DNA of 35,577 bases from Lentisphaera araneosa HTCC2155 (lineage in GTDB: Bacteria > Verrucomicrobiota > Lentisphaeria > Lentisphaerales > Lentisphaeraceae): assembly GCF_000170755.1 (NCBI RefSeq), contig NZ_ABCK01000039.1, positions 1 through 35,577 of the forward strand, given 5' to 3'. Below the pieces are notes generated by a model, which was given only the letters and a program-made list of their open reading frames with translations, was not told the origin of the DNA and ran no database searches. The number at the start of each line of letters is the position of its first letter. The stretch's first letter is position 1. The position numbers and the translations under genes are program-made. Below, piece after piece: positions 34,049 to 35,577 of this stretch.

Positions 34049-35577
34049 ATGATAGATCAAGCCGAGCTCGCCGGACTCAAAGCCAACTGGGAGCATTTCT
34101 CTAAAACTCAACAAGAACTTTTTTCAGTGCTCATCGAGAACAAACAAACGCACCTCTTTGCAGATTGGGATGCGCCCGGAACTAATGATGATGCAAAAGC
34201 TGACTTTGCCGAGACTCTCGAGAAAACCAACGCCAATTACCCTGGTGGCCTTACTGCGTACATCGCAAACGCTCAAACCTTACTCGCTGAAGCCAAAGAA
34301 GGAAAAAACCCTTTCGAAGGACTCACACCTGAGCAACCGAGTAAAGTCGACCTTTCCAAATTCGGACCGGAATATGATCGCTACGAAGAAATTGGCGTCA
34401 AACAATTCGAGAAAACGGGAATCGTCATGGTTGCTGGTGGACTAGGCGAGCGCCTTGGTTACAACGGCATCAAAATTGATATTGCTGTGGAAACCCTTGA
34501 ATCCACTCCCTACATCTCCCATTACGCTCAATGCATCAAAGCCATGGAAGCACGTATGGAAAGCCCTCGATTAATTCCTTTTATCATTATGGTTTCCCGC
34601 GATACTGGTCCCAAAACTATGGAAACACTTGAGAGTAACAATTACTTTGGTCTGCAAAAAGAACAGGTACATATTCTTCGTCAAGAACTTGTTCCTGCGA
34701 TTGCCGACAACGATGGGTCACTCGCTCTCAAAGAAAAATATCAGCTTATCCTCAAGCCCCACGGCCACGGTGACATTCACATGTTACTCTACACCAGTGG
34801 ACTTGCTAAAAAGCTCCACAAGGAAGGCATCGAGCATTTCCTCTTTATTCAGGATACTAATGGCCAAGTCTTTAACGCAGCTCCTGCCGCACTCGGTGTT
34901 TCTGTAGAAAAAGACTATGATTTCAACTCTATCGCAGTGAATCGTGTCCCAGGCGAAGCCGTTGGTGGCCTCGCAAGACTCGTAGGCAATGGAACTGACC
35001 TCACACTCAATGTTGAGTACAATCAACTCGACCCACTTCTCCGCGCCACTGTCAGCCCAGAGGGAGATGTTCCCAATGAACAAGGTTACTCTATGTTCCC
35101 AGGTAACATCAATGTACTCTGTATTAAGCTGAGTTCTTACGTTCGCATTCTCGAAGATTCTCAGGGAATTATTGCCGAATTCGTCAACCCAAAATACGCT
35201 GATGAAAGCAAGACCACGTTCAAAAAACCCACGCGCCTTGAGACCATGATGCAGGATTTACCCAAGCTCTTCAGCCCCGCTGAAAAAGTCGGTGTCTCAA
35301 TCTTTGCTCGTGAATGGTGCTTCTCGGCAAACAAAAACAATATTGTCGATGCCGCAGCTAAACATGCCGCAGGCAGTCCTCCTGAATCAAGTGCCACCGC
35401 AGAAGATCACTTCTACCTAGTGGGTCGCCAGCGTCTAACTGAAGCCGGTGTTGAAATTGAAGAAGCCGCACAAGAACTCATCCTCGGCGTTCCCTTTACG
35501 CAAGGCCCCAAAGTTATCTTGCGCCCTTCTTTTGCCATGACTCTAGCCGAAGCTAAAGAAAAAATCACTGGCGGTTC
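34049..35577 (+). CDS. UDP-sugar pyrophosphorylase (plant USP type), 3' end off window
   Basis: Open to the window end, about 509 codons visible of an expected ~600. Starts ATG at 34049 with AAGGGG upstream. The nucleotide-binding signature VAGGLGERLGYNGIK (128-142), KPHGHGDIH (236-244), FIQDTNG, NVEYNQLDPLLRA and FPGNINVL closely match plant-type USP, which accepts several sugar-1-phosphates, including Gal-1-P and Glc-1-P, to make UDP-sugar and PPi. In this operon it can replace GalT: UTP + Gal-1-P gives UDP-Gal + PPi. A dedicated UTP-galactose-1-P specificity is inferred, not proven. Confidence 0.95.
   Translation, partial: MIDQAELAGLKANWEHFSKTQQELFSVLIENKQTHLFADWDAPGTNDDAKADFAETLEKTNANYPGGLTAYIANAQTLLAEAKEGKNPFEGLTPEQPSKVDLSKFGPEYDRYEEIGVKQFEKTGIVMVAGGLGERLGYNGIKIDIAVETLESTPYISHYAQCIKAMEARMESPRLIPFIIMVSRDTGPKTMETLESNNYFGLQKEQVHILRQELVPAIADNDGSLALKEKYQLILKPHGHGDIHMLLYTSGLAKKLHKEGIEHFLFIQDTNGQVFNAAPAALGVSVEKDYDFNSIAVNRVPGEAVGGLARLVGNGTDLTLNVEYNQLDPLLRATVSPEGDVPNEQGYSMFPGNINVLCIKLSSYVRILEDSQGIIAEFVNPKYADESKTTFKKPTRLETMMQDLPKLFSPAEKVGVSIFAREWCFSANKNNIVDAAAKHAAGSPPESSATAEDHFYLVGRQRLTEAGVEIEEAAQELILGVPFTQGPKVILRPSFAMTLAEAKEKITGG

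Noticed and set aside
34158-35397. Short ORFs in other frames (for example 34158-34445, 34629-34907, minus ORF 34784-35083)
   Set aside because: They are shadows of the long unterminated pyrophosphorylase frame starting at 34049, which has clear family motifs.
1-35577. tRNA, rRNA or prophage genes
   Set aside because: No clover-leaf, rRNA-like or phage structural sequence was noticed, though a covariance search was not possible.

Overview
The window is bacterial chromosomal DNA, roughly 40% GC, gene-dense, with genes on both strands. The lineage looks like Lentisphaerota/PVC (for example Lentisphaera), which is inference. Supporting signs are a pseudopilin with an FTLIELL head and a DGHVE-type tail, a cysteine-type sulfatase, an SCO copper chaperone, a kinase-like/beta-helix surface protein, a Y1 (RAYT-like) transposase, and a plant-type UDP-sugar pyrophosphorylase. 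No rRNA, tRNA, CRISPR array or prophage was seen.

Layout. 1-513 is the 3' part of an SCO1/SenC gene. 514-3800 is an accessory island: gene-poor sequence with a 39-codon ORF, 27-bp direct repeats carrying aacctgtcccc, a pseudopilin whose leader is encoded by a 7-bp tandem repeat, a purine-rich minisatellite between 41-bp direct repeats, inverted repeats, and a Y1 transposase. 3813-12455 is a minus-strand block: ppc (PEP carboxylase), a Bax-inhibitor-1 membrane protein, aroD (type I dehydroquinase), a large pseudokinase/beta-helix membrane protein and an RmlD-like reductase. 12581-13914 (+) encodes a SIMPL protein and a degenerate PLD-like protein. A perfect bidirectional terminator separates these from a sulfite/nitrite reductase-TusA fusion (-). 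16542-18382 (-) is a translationally coupled pair of lipoproteins, divergent from a 1378-aa DUF748/AsmA-like protein (+). 22720-25178 holds a small zinc-ribbon protein, a lipoprotein, Ppx/GppA and a DUF3228-like protein. 25263-27278 (+) is an unrecognised membrane protein with EF-hand-like loops.

27393 to the end (+) is a carbohydrate locus: a secreted sulfatase, then a LacI regulator, an SSS sodium/galactose-type symporter, galactokinase, UDP-glucose 4-epimerase and UDP-sugar pyrophosphorylase (open at the window edge). Together they spell a galactose route without GalT: galactose is imported with Na+, phosphorylated to Gal-1-P, converted with UTP to UDP-Gal by the pyrophosphorylase, and epimerised to UDP-Glc. 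The symporter keeps the sugar-contact residues of Vibrio SGLT. The LacI promoter region carries two matching palindromes 22 bp apart, and a terminator-like hairpin lies between that promoter and the lacI start.

The most notable observations are the GalT-less galactose operon with its operators, the all-sites-degenerate pseudokinase fused to a beta-helix, the heptamer repeat that must be translated in the pseudopilin leader (possible phase variation), and the repeat-rich island around the Y1 transposase.
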